Origin: Gryganskiella cystojenkinii
Taxonomy: Eukaryota; Mortierellomycota; Mortierellomycetes; Mortierellales; Mortierellaceae
DNA length: 18,808 nucleotides
Reading direction: 5' to 3'
Assembly (NCBI GenBank): GCA_015852425.1
Contig: JAAAIG010000016.1
Location: 63,370-82,177 of the forward strand
Part shown: positions 8,079 to 18,693 of the stretch, piece by piece
Position numbering within the stretch: the first letter of the stretch is position 1
Layout of the letters: each line of letters begins with the position of its first letter
The notes under the pieces: model-generated
What the model was told of the DNA's origin: nothing
The model's database searches: none
The model's input: the letters and a program-made list of their open reading frames with translations, nothing else
Made by a program: the position numbers and the translations under genes

Positions 8079-8137
8079 CGCCTAAGTCGTAGAGAGACGC
8101 TTGAAACAAAAATAGAACAAAGAGTGGAGAGGTAGAG

Positions 8138-8143
8138 TTTTAT
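8138..8143 (-). terminator. Candidate polyadenylation signal of the zinc-cluster factor gene
   Basis: AATAAA on the - strand, about 230 nt downstream of the transcription factor's stop, preceded by a CT-rich 3' UTR with an AG/CT dinucleotide run (8263-8278). Confidence 0.4.
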
Positions 8144-8262
8144 TCTGGTGAAAAATGACCAACACTTGGTACTGAGTAAAAATAGAGATGAAGATGTGTA
8201 TAAAAACAAATTGAAGAAAGAATGAAAGCACAGTAGTAATGAGAGTGAAAGGATCTCATCAA

Positions 8263-8278
8263 AGAGAGAGAGAGAGAG
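8263..8278. repeat. AG dinucleotide microsatellite
   Basis: Eight AG units in the presumed 3' UTR of the transcription factor gene (CT on the transcribed strand). Confidence 0.8.
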
Positions 8279-8371
8279 GGTTTAAAAGTCGAACTCTTGG
8301 TGAGGGCACAAGTCTTGCGATCCTGCCTCTCAAAAGACGAATTTTTTTCTATCTGTTTCCTTTGTTTCCAA

Positions 8372-11300
8372 TCACGATCGTCTACCTGTGACACCCGAGC
8401 CTCGAAGAGACATCAGCGGCCGACCCTGGTACGCAAGCGCCGCAAGTTCTTCGTCAGCTCTCGTCTTGTCCTGCAAGGACGAAGAGCCGTTGTTGTCTCC
8501 GGCCGTGATAGGGTCTTCGTAAGGGGAAGGCGACTTCTCGGGGACTGCAGACGCAATCGTACGATGTTGATGAGAATGTTGAGATCGATGATCCTGTTGA
8601 TGATGGAGCTGAGGGTCCTGATCACCCTCGACACCCTCCATCAACTCGGCAAATCGAGCCGCGGTTGGCCCTGCATTCGAGTAGTCCAAGGCTGGACCTT
8701 GCTGGTGATACGACTGCCGATGCTGCTGAGCTTGTTGTTGATGATAGAGAGGATGTTGTCGTGACGTCTGTTCAGGTGAAGAGATTTGAGATCCTGGAAG
8801 ACCCTCCCAGGCATTCATGCGGTTCGAAATTCCCTGAAGAGCCTCTGCTGTAGGGGAGAGGAGCATATGTATCGTTGATTGAGCCAAGGGTGAGGTGGGC
8901 GCCGAAAGATCCAAAGCCGATGGTGCAGAAGAACCTTGGTCCAAGGGCGATCGCAGTTTCTCCTCTGAAACCAGTTTCGACAACGTTGCAGACGATGATG
9001 ATGACGACGAGATGGCAATCGCGGTCTCGACTATGGATACTGGGGCTGCAGATGTAGACTGGTTTGGACCCAGATAGCTAGTAGCATTCGCCGCTGCCGC
9101 TGCGGTATGACGAGCCACCGGATTGGTTCTCACCTCTGGCAAGGCTGCGAGAGACGGGTTCATGAACCCTCCCATAGGCATACCATAGAAGGGTCGAATA
9201 CCTTGCTGGTTCACACCGAGGTTGGGATCGAAAGTCTGTTGCTGAGCGAGTGACTGCATCGGTCCTGAAGCCTCACCCTGAGGTGGTGTCGGCATGCAAT
9301 GATTGGGAAAATTTTGCTGCAATAACTGCAGATAGGGACCACCATCGAACTCAATCGTGTTTTGGATCGTTGTCATCGGACCAGAGCTTCCGGTCAAAAG
9401 TCCGAGACCAAGAGCGGCTTCCGAGGTTGAGGCGGCTTGATTGGGCGAGTCTGGGGTCGAGTATGGGGGGGATGTGACTGCATGATCGAATCCCATCGAT
9501 GTTGAAGACGATGTAGGTACGCTACTTCCTCCTCCTAGGTCGTAGGGTTGAAAGGTCCTGTTGTGGTCCTGTGGGATCGGGGATGGGTATTCCATCGCAT
9601 GATGAGGGTGTGATTGTCGTGCGGGACCTTGATAGTGGTAGTTATAGTGCTGTTCTGAGTGTTGCTGCTGCTGCTGTTGTTGTTGCTGTTGTTGCAACGA
9701 TTGATACCCATACCCTGTGGGTGGGTGAGGTTGCACCTGAGGTCCTTGTCGTGAATACCCACCAGAGTTATGATCGGGTGAGAATGTATCTCCAGAGGGG
9801 TGTCGGTCTGGTCCGTCCAAATTCATGGGTGGTTCAATATGATCAAATTGATCCAAGGGTACATCCGGAGGGGCATACTGTCCAGTATAATAGACCGGGG
9901 TGTCGTATCCAGGTTCGACCACTCCATAGTCCTTTCGTTGTGTGTAGACGGGATGATGAGGGTAATAAGACGAACCACCGCCTGTGATGTTCTCTGGCAT
10001 GTTGGCAATTCCAGTGGGGTTTGGGTAGCTGAACAACTCCATCAGCGCGGATGATGAGGACTGAGGAGGGTCCATCTGGTCATCAACTCCATCCATGGAA
10101 TCTCCGTTACTGGAACCAACTCGTCTTCGACTATAGGGATCATCATCAATTGCGTCGAGTGCAGCAGCCAGTTCATCGGCAGTGGGTTGTCCGAATGGCA
10201 GCATTGATTCTTCTTGTTGTTGTCGCTGATCGTCCTCATCAATGTCGTCCAGATCCCACTCTGGCTCGGATGGGGTAACAAATGGTCGAAGGACCTCCTG
10301 CCAACCCTCGGCACCATTCTTGGACTCGTAACCGTCCTTGATTCGAATGTTGTAGAATCGAAGCCATATCCTGTCATCTAAGTAAGCCAACTTCATCTCC
10401 AAGTGATCTTGACCACCACCGTTTAGCACATCCGCGGGTGTCTCTCCTGTCACGGCATCCGCGGGACTTCTTGGCAATCGATAATAGTTCTGACTACGCT
10501 TGTGGACGACCATCTGTCGAAGACTGCGAATCAAACGATCACGCGCTGTGCCTCGGGTCAACGTCTCGATGTTCTCGAGCTCGGGTCGCCAGCCAGACGA
10601 CATCGTGAATTGGTCCAAACCCGCGATCTTTTTTCGGAATGAACGTGTCTTTCGAAGTTGAACTTTCGCTTGCTGGACACACGAATCCATCATCGATCCA
10701 ATGCCATCCTCGTGATTCTTGCTGGAGGTCACAGAGATATTAAGGACATGGATCCTCTCTGCAATATGGAGAGCTGACTCGGCTTCGTTGTGGCACACCA
10801 GCCATTCAGGGGTCGTTTTTAGTAGATGATCGATCAAGAAGGTGATTGCCTCAGCCGCCTTTGTACATGTGTTGAGGAATGGGGGCAGTGGTTTCCTGAT
10901 ACCGTCAGAGGATAGGTTGTTGCTTCCATTGGTGTTGCTGCTGAAGTTGTTGGAGAAATAAGGCGCTGATTTCGAGAGTGAACTGGATCGTCGGGAGCGA
11001 GGACTCTTCAAGGAACCAGTGCTGGAACGATTTTTAGAGTGGCGAATAACTGTTGGATTCGAACTTTGTTCTGGCTTTGGCAGATACTGAGAATCGGCAA
11101 GGAGCAAGAAGGGGTGGTGAAGAAGAATCAAAACCTCGTTGAAGATCAACTGGAGCATAGCTATCGACAGCAATGGTTGAAAAAATAGGTTAATTAGTGC
11201 ATAATCGATATTGATGCCCACTTTTAAGCGGATTGAAATATTTACCTCCAAGACCATTGACACGAACGTCAAAGGGGCAGGGTACCTCCTTTCGAGTAAG

Positions 11301-14300
11301 AGCGAAATCGAAACGAAGCCGAGGAGGAAGTTCCATCTGCCACTGAGCTAGTTCAACATCCAAGATACGGCGAGCCGAATCCGCGCGCCAGACCCAGGAT
11401 GGAGGCGAATGCGTTGATGGTGGCAAGGGTCCATATCCTCCACCGCTGTATTGAGGCGATCCCGAAGATGGTGAGGATGAAGATGTGGCAAGACCCGAAT
11501 CCGATCCTCTAGATCTTGAGAAAGGATCCTGTTGACGGTACAAATTCGCACCTTGGGAGGCTCCCTCGCTCGAGGTGTTGGAGGTTTGACCGCAGCGACG
11601 AATCTTTTTGACGATTCTCCACAACTTGGCTTGCTCAATCAAAAATCCAATCCTGTGGGTCTCTTCCTCCGCGTCCAACTCTCCAACGTCATCACCATCC
11701 TCGAGTGATGGCAATTTGGGCAACCCGAGAGTGATGTAATCATCAGAGAATCGCTCAGGTGAACCCGAGTTGAGACTGTAGGAAGCATCAATGACATAAC
11801 AGCACCAAAAGATGTTGCGACGCAGCTGGATTACAGAACGGCACAACGTCCATGGTTCGCAATCACGATGAAGACCCAGTGCGAGTGCCATCGCACAGGC
11901 TTGTTCACGATAAAGGTTCTGGATTCCTGGAATTGCGGGGCATTTCATGAGCAAAAGCAGTCCTTGGAGGCTCGATACACGGGGCTGGTCCAAGATATAA
12001 ACAGTCAATGCTACATAACGTCAACAAGAAAAAAAAGTAGTGTGAGAAGAGAGTATGAGACAAACCTCTGTCTGTGGCATTTCCTGAGCTGATCCTTTAG
12101 CAGCTCACTATCTGCAAACATACCACGACTCCTGTCAAAGAATAGTTGGAAATCAAAAGTCTGATCGCGGGATTTGGGATCTCGGAGCATACTCTGAGGC
12201 TTGTTCTCCTTGATAGCGTTCGCGCGGTAGGCAGCTCCCAAGGCCATGATAGCGTTCAACAAAAAGACGGCACTGACTCGTCCCGTGATTCGCTGAGGCA
12301 GGTCGGTGCTGTTGTCGGCGCCTGATGGGTTCTCTCCATACCCTTTGTCGATGCCAAGTGAGGGGGCATCGGGACCCGGGAGGGCGGAGGAGAGTGCATT
12401 CAGGATACTGGCTCGAGTCAAAATCGGGAAGTAGACATAAAGCGGACTTTTGATCATCCAATCAACCAATTCCAGGATAACCTCCATTGGGGGAAGGACC
12501 AGCAAAGCTTCTGGGACCTTGGGCTCGGGAACGAGCCAAGGAAGAGGAAACCTCATCTCCTCGCTCCAAGAGGAAGCACGAGTACCAGCGATCGGCCCCA
12601 GATACTCAGTTCGATCATACACAGATAACTCAAACATGGTCTTGTTCAAGACTGACAGAGGAACTCGTTGGGGAAATAGAGTTGGTTTCGGAGTAGGGCA
12701 GTGGAAATGCCCAGATTCGGCCATGGTTCCCATGAGAGCGATGGGCTTTGCTGGAGTCTCGGGCATGATCTATGAGATGAAACGGTAATGGGTTTAGTAT
12801 GTAATATGTGGAGAAGGGAGGGGAGGAGGAGGAAGAGGAGGATGAGGAGGAGTTTTTGCATAGTAGACTTGGCCATCATTACCTTGACATGTGACTGGGG
12901 GTTGGTAGGAATCTGCTGAACACGTTTGGTGGCGTGAAGTAAAGGCAAAACCTGCTTGATCCAAGAGACTGATGTTCGAGAACCTAACCGGTCGGCAACC
13001 TAACACATAAAAAGGACATAAAGGTAAGTGTGACAGTCCGTTTATCCAACTATACCTGGTTTTCTTCGTTCATGGATAAATTTAACAGCGAACTAACCTC
13101 AGCGCCACCGTAGTTGAGTCCACTCGTGTTATCGATGCTCTCGCGCTGAGACTTGAGTTGCTCGGTGAACCAGCCAATCTCGTCCAATCGGGTCTCATCG
13201 ATGCCGAGACGATCAAAGAAGAGCTCAATCTTGCGAAGTCGATGCAGTTGCAACGTATGGACATCGCGCAAGCAAGAATCCAAGATTTCGGCCTCGGTGC
13301 TGAACCGGTCGCGCTTGGTCGAGGTCGTGATGCGGAGATTGGGTGCTCCGATCGCCTCGGCAGACACAGTCGAGAGAGGCGCACCTGCTGGGAAGGCTGT
13401 ACGAACACAAGTTGCCTTGTATTTGATGCAGGAGGAGCAGACAGGTTGGAGTCTATCACACTTGATCTGTTGAATATTTTTTTTTTTGGTGGTAATAGTC
13501 AGTGGTTATGAGCGAAAAAGGAACGTGATGAATGTTTGCCAGAACAATTTCAATTGAAAAAATTGAGCTTAAGGGGAAGAAAACGTGACTTAAAGAACGC
13601 GTGGTTGACGCGTGTGTTTGCTGCATTGTTGGAGATGGGGGGTTTTTTTTGTGGCCATGGACTACTGGGGACCAGAAATGGGGTGGTTGGAAAGTGTTGC
13701 GTGTACATGTGCGTTTGTGCATCAAAGAGTACGTTTTGTGTATGCCTCAGCCCAGTCCACGAGGCAAAGAACAATGAATCGGAGGGAGACCAAGTTTTTT
13801 TTCGCAGAAAAGAAAAAAATTTAAGCGTTGTGTGACCATGGACCCTCGATAAAGATCATCCTCGGACCTCGCCAATCAGAATACATTAATCATTTTTGTC
13901 GTCCCCAACACCCAAAAACAAAGACTGCTCGCAAAGTAACAGTAACCAAGAAATAATCTCCCTCTCTTCTTGGCATGCCGCCAAGGCGCATTGACTGTCT
14001 GCTATGTAAGCCAAGAGCCAAGGTTGCTGAAGGGCTTTTTTTTTTGTTTTTTGTTTAACGCGAGGCTGTAGTGTCTGTGACAGAGGATAAGGTACTTACT
14101 CGTCTTTGACGGCATCGATCACAAGGAGGCGTAGTCTTTTGCTTTTTGGAGCTCATGTTACCGCTGAATATGGTTCGATCCGATGGTGCAGAGCTAGACT
14201 TCATGACCGGTTCCTGATTACTGCTTGTCGAGGATGAAGACGTGGCTGCTGGGTGACTGATTTCCTGGAACTGATATTGAGAGTGAGGGGGGATAGCCAT
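8372..14300 (-). CDS. Large Zn2Cys6 (GAL4-type) fungal transcription factor
   Basis: Six exons, in transcript order: 14300-14100, 13466-13098, 12999-12883, 12769-12109, 12010-11246 and 11160-8372, giving 1633 aa. The zinc cluster is C60-x2-C63-x6-C70-x6-C77-x2-C80-x6-C87, split by intron 1 between R67 and I68. Such domains bind DNA, usually as dimers at CGG half-sites. A linker with likely helices (about 115-180) follows. The fungal-specific middle homology region covers roughly 335-550: YFPILTRASILNAL, FFDRSRGMFADTLTVYIL, SLQGLLLLMK, then ALALGLHRD and RRNIFWCCYVID; its tail AMLQLIFNEVLILLHHPF starts at 705. The remaining 900 residues look disordered: acidic patch WDLDDIDEDD, Ser/Pro/Gln/His-rich stretches and Q11 at 1194-1204, typical of activation domains. 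Exon 4 must use donor GTGAGC to keep the MHR frame. Length is above the usual 600-1000 aa. The target pathway is unknown. Confidence 0.92.
9662..9694. repeat. CAG/CAA polyglutamine-coding repeat
   Basis: Eleven mixed CAA/CAG codons in the last exon of the transcription factor, encoding Q11. The mixed codons suggest a fairly stable tract. Confidence 0.85.
12813..12853. repeat. GGA-rich polypurine tract in intron 3 of the transcription factor
   Basis: A run of GGA/GAGG units on the + strand, which is a CCTCCT pyrimidine tract in the transcript, between donor GTAATG and the branch-like TACTAAACC of the 113-nt intron. Confidence 0.6.
13467..14099 (-). other. 633-nt intron inside the zinc-cluster coding region
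   Basis: Donor GTAAGT at 14099 and acceptor TTCAACAG ending at 13467. It joins R67 to I68 in phase 0 and restores a perfect six-cysteine cluster. The other introns in the window are 85-118 nt, so this one is about six times longer. I found no obvious extra exon; it contains A/T runs and no clear ncRNA structure. Confidence 0.85.
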
Positions 14301-14971
14301 GATACAGGGTTAATGCCGACAAAATAGAACGTTCAGGTGAGTGAAGGGAGGGGAAAAGGGTAAAGAGAGGGGATATTGTTTCGCGTAAAAGTGGAGGGAA
14401 CGAAACCTAGGAAGGGATTGATGTTCGATTAAGCGGGGGAAAGGACAAAATGAAGAAGGACAACGCCTTGTGTTAGATTACTAATCCTTGCAGAAGAGCC
14501 TGCTTCTTTATGAGTTGGCTCGCTTGTGTAGAGTGACAAATGGTGGATACAGCGAATGTGAAGGGAAAATGAGAAACAAAGAGGGAGATCGTGGACGTAT
14601 CCCGGGAGTGTGCGGGAAAAAGTAGATTGGTGGGAGAGGGGACGGAAATTAGCTGCGGAAGCCTTTGAAGAGAGGTGTTGCGTCAATAGTTACCAAGAAC
14701 CAAAACGTGCTATAAAGATGCAGGGATCAGATGCATTTCCAACAATGACCCGGAATGCGAGGAGGATAGGTGGTGATGGTCAATGACGACTGTAGAGGAG
14801 AGTGTGGCTGTGAATGTATTGAGAGTTAAGGAACTGGTGGAAGGTAGGAGGTCGAGCGAAAGAAAATAATTTTCGTGGTTGAGAGGTTTCTCGGAATGGA
14901 AGTGACTGTGCGCAGGGCGGAAGTTCTGAGAAATGAAAAAAAAAAATAAAAAAAAAAAGAGGGTGAGCAAT

Positions 14972-15026
14972 GTGGATGAATGGATGAACAGACGGATGGA
15001 TGGATGAATGAAGATGTGAATGAAGG
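14972..15026. repeat. Degenerate GGAT/GAAT tetranucleotide repeat
   Basis: About a dozen GGAT, GAAT or GATG units in tandem with a few interruptions, upstream of the transcription factor gene. Confidence 0.7.
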
Positions 15027-15575
15027 TCAAATAATTTTGGGGGTCAAGGCAGTAGGAAGAGAACGAAGAAAAGAGTGTCAAGGAGGGAAAAGAAGAAGAA
15101 AACAATAACGAGGATGGAGAAAAGAAATAAAGAAATAAAAATAAAAATGCGGAACCGGGTGCAGGGTCAGTCTAAAACACCGCGTGGAAACTTCGTCGGC
15201 AGGGTGCAAAAGCAAGAAGGAAAAAGAAAGAGCTCTTTTTGAATCACGGACGACGAGCAGCGCAACGAGCAAAAAGAGAAAAAACAAAACAAAACAAAGT
15301 GAATGTGCGTGAGAGCCAACAACCACCAACGAGAGGACCACCGACAAAAAGGCGCCCTTGAAAAACATAAACGTCTTTGTGGTTGTTGATGTTGTTCTAT
15401 TCTTGTTCTTTTGCCTGTTGATCCTTTTTCTTTTTTAGTCTCCTGTCTCTTGGATGAGTGGGTGCTTTGAGGGACTCGACTCTCGTCAATGTTGAGTATA
15501 GAGATGAAGGAGAATGAACATATTAGGAAGCAACCTTGAGGAAAAGAAGAAGAACGCGATCCACTGAAGGGACGT

Positions 15576-15600
15576 GTTGTTGTTGTTGTTGTTGTTGTTG
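15576..15600. repeat. GTT trinucleotide microsatellite
   Basis: Eight uninterrupted GTT units plus one base, followed by CTGTTGTG, in the non-coding region upstream of the transcription factor gene. Confidence 0.85.
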
Positions 15601-15660
15601 CTGTTGTGATAAACCAGGAAAAGAATGAAAAAGCAACAGGGTTGAATAGAACCTTAAAAC

Positions 15661-16587
15661 TCAATTGAATTTAAAGTAATTGATTTAAAGATTGAATATC
15701 ACTCTCTCTAAACTGAAAACCTATTTTTTATTGGGAATCTCTGGCAATCCCACCTCACAATCGTTTTTTTAGTTGTTCGCTCTCTTTGTAACGCATTACA
15801 TAAAGGAGAGCACCACTAGAAAACAAGGAGAAAAAAAGCATACAACACGCAACTGAACGCCAAGTCGTCTCCCTCACTCACAAACTAGACACACACACGC
15901 ACACTCGCACAACAACCCCCCGAGAAGAGCTCAATGGGTGCCACACGAATATAAAAATAGACCTTTCCTTTGTTCTTTGTTGTAACAACCAGTGACAGCT
16001 TCATCCTCTAGCTCGCTCTTCGGATAAGTTCAAGAGAGGGAAGTACTAAACGACGCGCTGGGTATTTTTGGGTTGCTCGTTTGCATTACCAGGAAGAAAG
16101 GACTGGAGCACAGCCCAAATGTTCAGGGGATGGGGAGCAGAGGAGCAGTCGGCAGTAGCTTGGATCAGTGCCCTCGACGTAAAAAGGGGAGGGACGATGA
16201 GACTTACCACAAACCTTGACAAAAGAATACGCAGAGCAGAAGTGTCGTTGCGTTGAAATGATAATCGGGGATATTATGAATGGTGAGGCTGTTATACGTG
16301 TTACAGTGGTAAGGTAGAGGACAAGGGCATGGGTTGGAAGAGTGAAAGTGTGGCCCTGAGAAGCGATTTCGAGAGGAGGCACCGTTCAGGTAGGAAGAAA
16401 TGTTAGTGTGCGGCAGCTATGTGGATGAGAACGGAGGATGTTTACATGACAAGCAAGGTCGTTACGAAACTGAATATTGTCGGAATAGGCGGTGGAATTA
16501 TTTTTTTTTGGGCAAAGAAAGTCCGAGATCGAAGTGTTTTGAGGGTTTATATATTTCGTTGCCACTCCTGCTGCGGTCCGAATCCAG
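15661..16587. other. Intergenic stretch without recognised features
   Basis: No gene, tRNA or structured RNA could be supported. There is a CA-rich patch (about 15890-15915) and scattered T runs. Open frames are short and without coding character. Confidence 0.4.
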
Positions 16588-16941
16588 CTAGAAAGCCGTT
16601 TCTGCATCATACGCACCCGGAGAATGTTGGTGACCAATCCGTTCTTTCATTAAATTATTGTATCGACTCTCCCTTCCTCGATCGAAGCAATTCTCTGTTG
16701 CATGCTTCAATGCTCTTTGAACGACAGGTTGAGTGGCAGGGTCGGTGAGAGCCATGGCACAGTCGATTGAACTTTCCATTGCTTTTAGTGGACCATTTCC
16801 AAGCTTGCGTGGATGCCTGTTTCTTTAAAGAGCGCAATTTCCAGCCTTTGGATTTGCCACCGTTGCCACAGATATTGCTCGATAAAAGGGGCGAAAAGAT
16901 CCTGCACGGTTTCGGTGAGCTCACAGCCTCTTTTCACTTGG
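16588..16941 (-). pseudogene. Possible gene remnant with one frame change
   Basis: On the - strand, an acceptor-like TTTACTCTCTAG ends at 16942 and is followed by a helical, W/Q/E-rich protein-like frame (ETVQDLFAPFIEQYLWQRW, LEIALFKETGIHASLEMVH) that stops at TAA 16787-16785. The adjacent frame then continues in the same style (KAMESSIDCAMALTDPATQP, VVQRALKHATENCF) to a TAG at 16590-16588. A one-base change at the TAA would explain the switch; a sequencing error is equally possible. No upstream exon with a start codon is evident and I do not recognise the family. Confidence 0.35.
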
Positions 16942-17003
16942 CTAGAGAGTAAATGAAGGCTACTTAGTCGCCAAGAATCTGACCTTTTCGTTTTGGGTCG
17001 TTA

Positions 17004-18693
17004 GATCTCTTTGTCAGGGTTCGACTTGGCACTTGGCTCTCGTCTACTCTCGTCCAAATGCGTCCCATAATGTTTACTTCTTTATTTTTTGAGCGGAATT
17101 CCATGCCATTTGTCATCGACTTATAAATTTCTGCTTTCGGCAAGATGAGAACACCAGCAACTTACTGATTAGCAAAATACAACTCCTCGATCGAGAGATC
17201 GTTTGTTGGCGGGCTGTTTTTGTATTCCTGCCGTTGTTTCCGATCTGCACAAAGTCTCTTGGTGGTTCAGATTCATTTCGTTTGAAAATTTTAAAAGTGC
17301 GGCGTGAACACACTTGTAATATTTGTTCGAGGTTCCCTTTGGTGAACTGTGCGCGAAAAAAACAGCCAACAGGGCAACCCGTACCCGCTTTGGGCTGTCC
17401 CAGGTTGTGACTGCAGTTAAAGTCGACTCTTCAACAATGGGACGCTGAAGTCGAGTCCTGAAGGATCCCACAAAGATGTATCGAAAGCAGACCGGGGAAC
17501 GACATAAACCTTCCTCACCTCCCCTTCCTTTCTTCGCCCAAAACCGTACAATCCGAGCTGGAAGCTCTCTCTCTTCCATTACGACTTCCACTGCTCTTGT
17601 TGGTGAATTTTAAAATTTTATTTGTTCAGTGACCTGGAAAGAGTCAGAAACCTCGGGCGCGATGGTTGATGTTCACTTCGTCGTCCCCTTTATGAGCCTT
17701 TACTGTTTCTTTCTATTCTTCGTTTCTTTTTTTCTTATTTGTGGGAAACAATTCGAAGCCTGATAGGTCTGACAGAAGATCATAATCGACTCTGACTCTT
17801 TTTGTTTACACCCTCCCTTCTTCGTTTGTTAAATCCTAAAAAAATATAACCAAAATCAATAAAAACAACCTCTTCATGTCTCTGCCCTTTCCGACGCAGG
17901 ACTTGGCACACTTTCACAACTCGTAACACTCTGGGCAATGCAACACCACGTCAACATCAACAGTCCCTCAATGACAACAAAAAGGCGCAAAATACACCAA
18001 GCGAACGAACAGGCAACATGCCCACATATAGAAAGAAATTCCCAAATTTTCAGTGCGTCAATTGAAAAAAAGTATATGTTTGACGATTGACTAATGCAGT
18101 GTATCTCTGTTCTCCGCGTTGGAAGTCCAACGACTTCGCTCCGCAGTGCAGGATATCCTCTGTTCCATTTCAATCAAGCACGTCCCTTTTGACTGATACT
18201 TTGTCAACAATGGAAACCAAAAAAAAAAAAAAGAAGATTAAAAAATAAGCTTTCTTGAAGTGGCAGTGCAAGGTCCTTACTGAGGCACTTTGATTTTCTG
18301 ACTTTTTTTTTCCTGGGTCAAAAATTTTTCTTGCGGCCCACAGCAATTTTTTTTTTTCTTGTTTTCATGAGTCGCCGTGATCGGGTCTGGCAAGAGTTAA
18401 GGGGGACAAAATCCGGTTCCGACGGCAGTAAGCAAATGCTCGGCGCATGTCGACATCCTTGGCGGCCTTGCCGTTCAGTATCACCTAACACAACTACATT
18501 TGTTCTTTTTGGGAGGGTTAACAGAGTCAGATAAAGTCAGCGACGCGTCAGAATGAAGGAATGAAGGCAAAAAAACTGGTGGAGATTTTTTTTAGTCCCT
18601 CATGCTAAACGATCGTCGAAACGCAAAATAGAGCCGAGCGAGAGAAGAGTGGGTTGGGGGCGGTCTGGACTCTGAAGACAAAAAAAAAATAGT
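17004..18693. other. Intergenic stretch, no confident gene
   Basis: Contains several A/T homopolymers (for example 18219-18231 and 18347-18358) and a segment at 17867-18089 that is open in more than one frame. A 136-codon frame on the - strand (17579-17169) begins with an ATG but has no recognisable motif. A GGTTCGAC near 17017 resembles a tRNA B box but lacks the rest of a tRNA. I call nothing here. Confidence 0.4.

Larger units (their letters stand above)
14301..15660 (-). promoter_or_regulatory. Pyrimidine-rich upstream region of the transcription factor gene
   Basis: For about 1.3 kb before the ATG, the - strand is strongly enriched in C and T, with repeated CTTTT, TCTTCTT and TTTTTTATTTTT blocks. 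No confident coding frame is present; open frames here are low-complexity Ser/Phe/Leu-rich translations without good starts. It probably contains the promoter and a long 5' leader, possibly with an unseen leader intron. Confidence 0.45.

Noticed and set aside
9571..9987. Plus-strand frame of 138 codons
   Set aside because: Antisense to the disordered Q/H/P-rich exon of the transcription factor; composition simply mirrors that exon.
14710..15664. Several minus-strand frames rich in Phe, Ser and Leu
   Set aside because: They arise from the pyrimidine-rich strand; low complexity and no domain.
17010..17040. tRNA-like B box (GGTTCGAC)
   Set aside because: No matching A box, acceptor stem or anticodon arm around it.
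17169..17579. Minus-strand frame of 136 codons starting at ATG
   Set aside because: No recognisable motif, adjacent purine-rich tract, and no supporting promoter or splice pattern; could not be supported as a gene.
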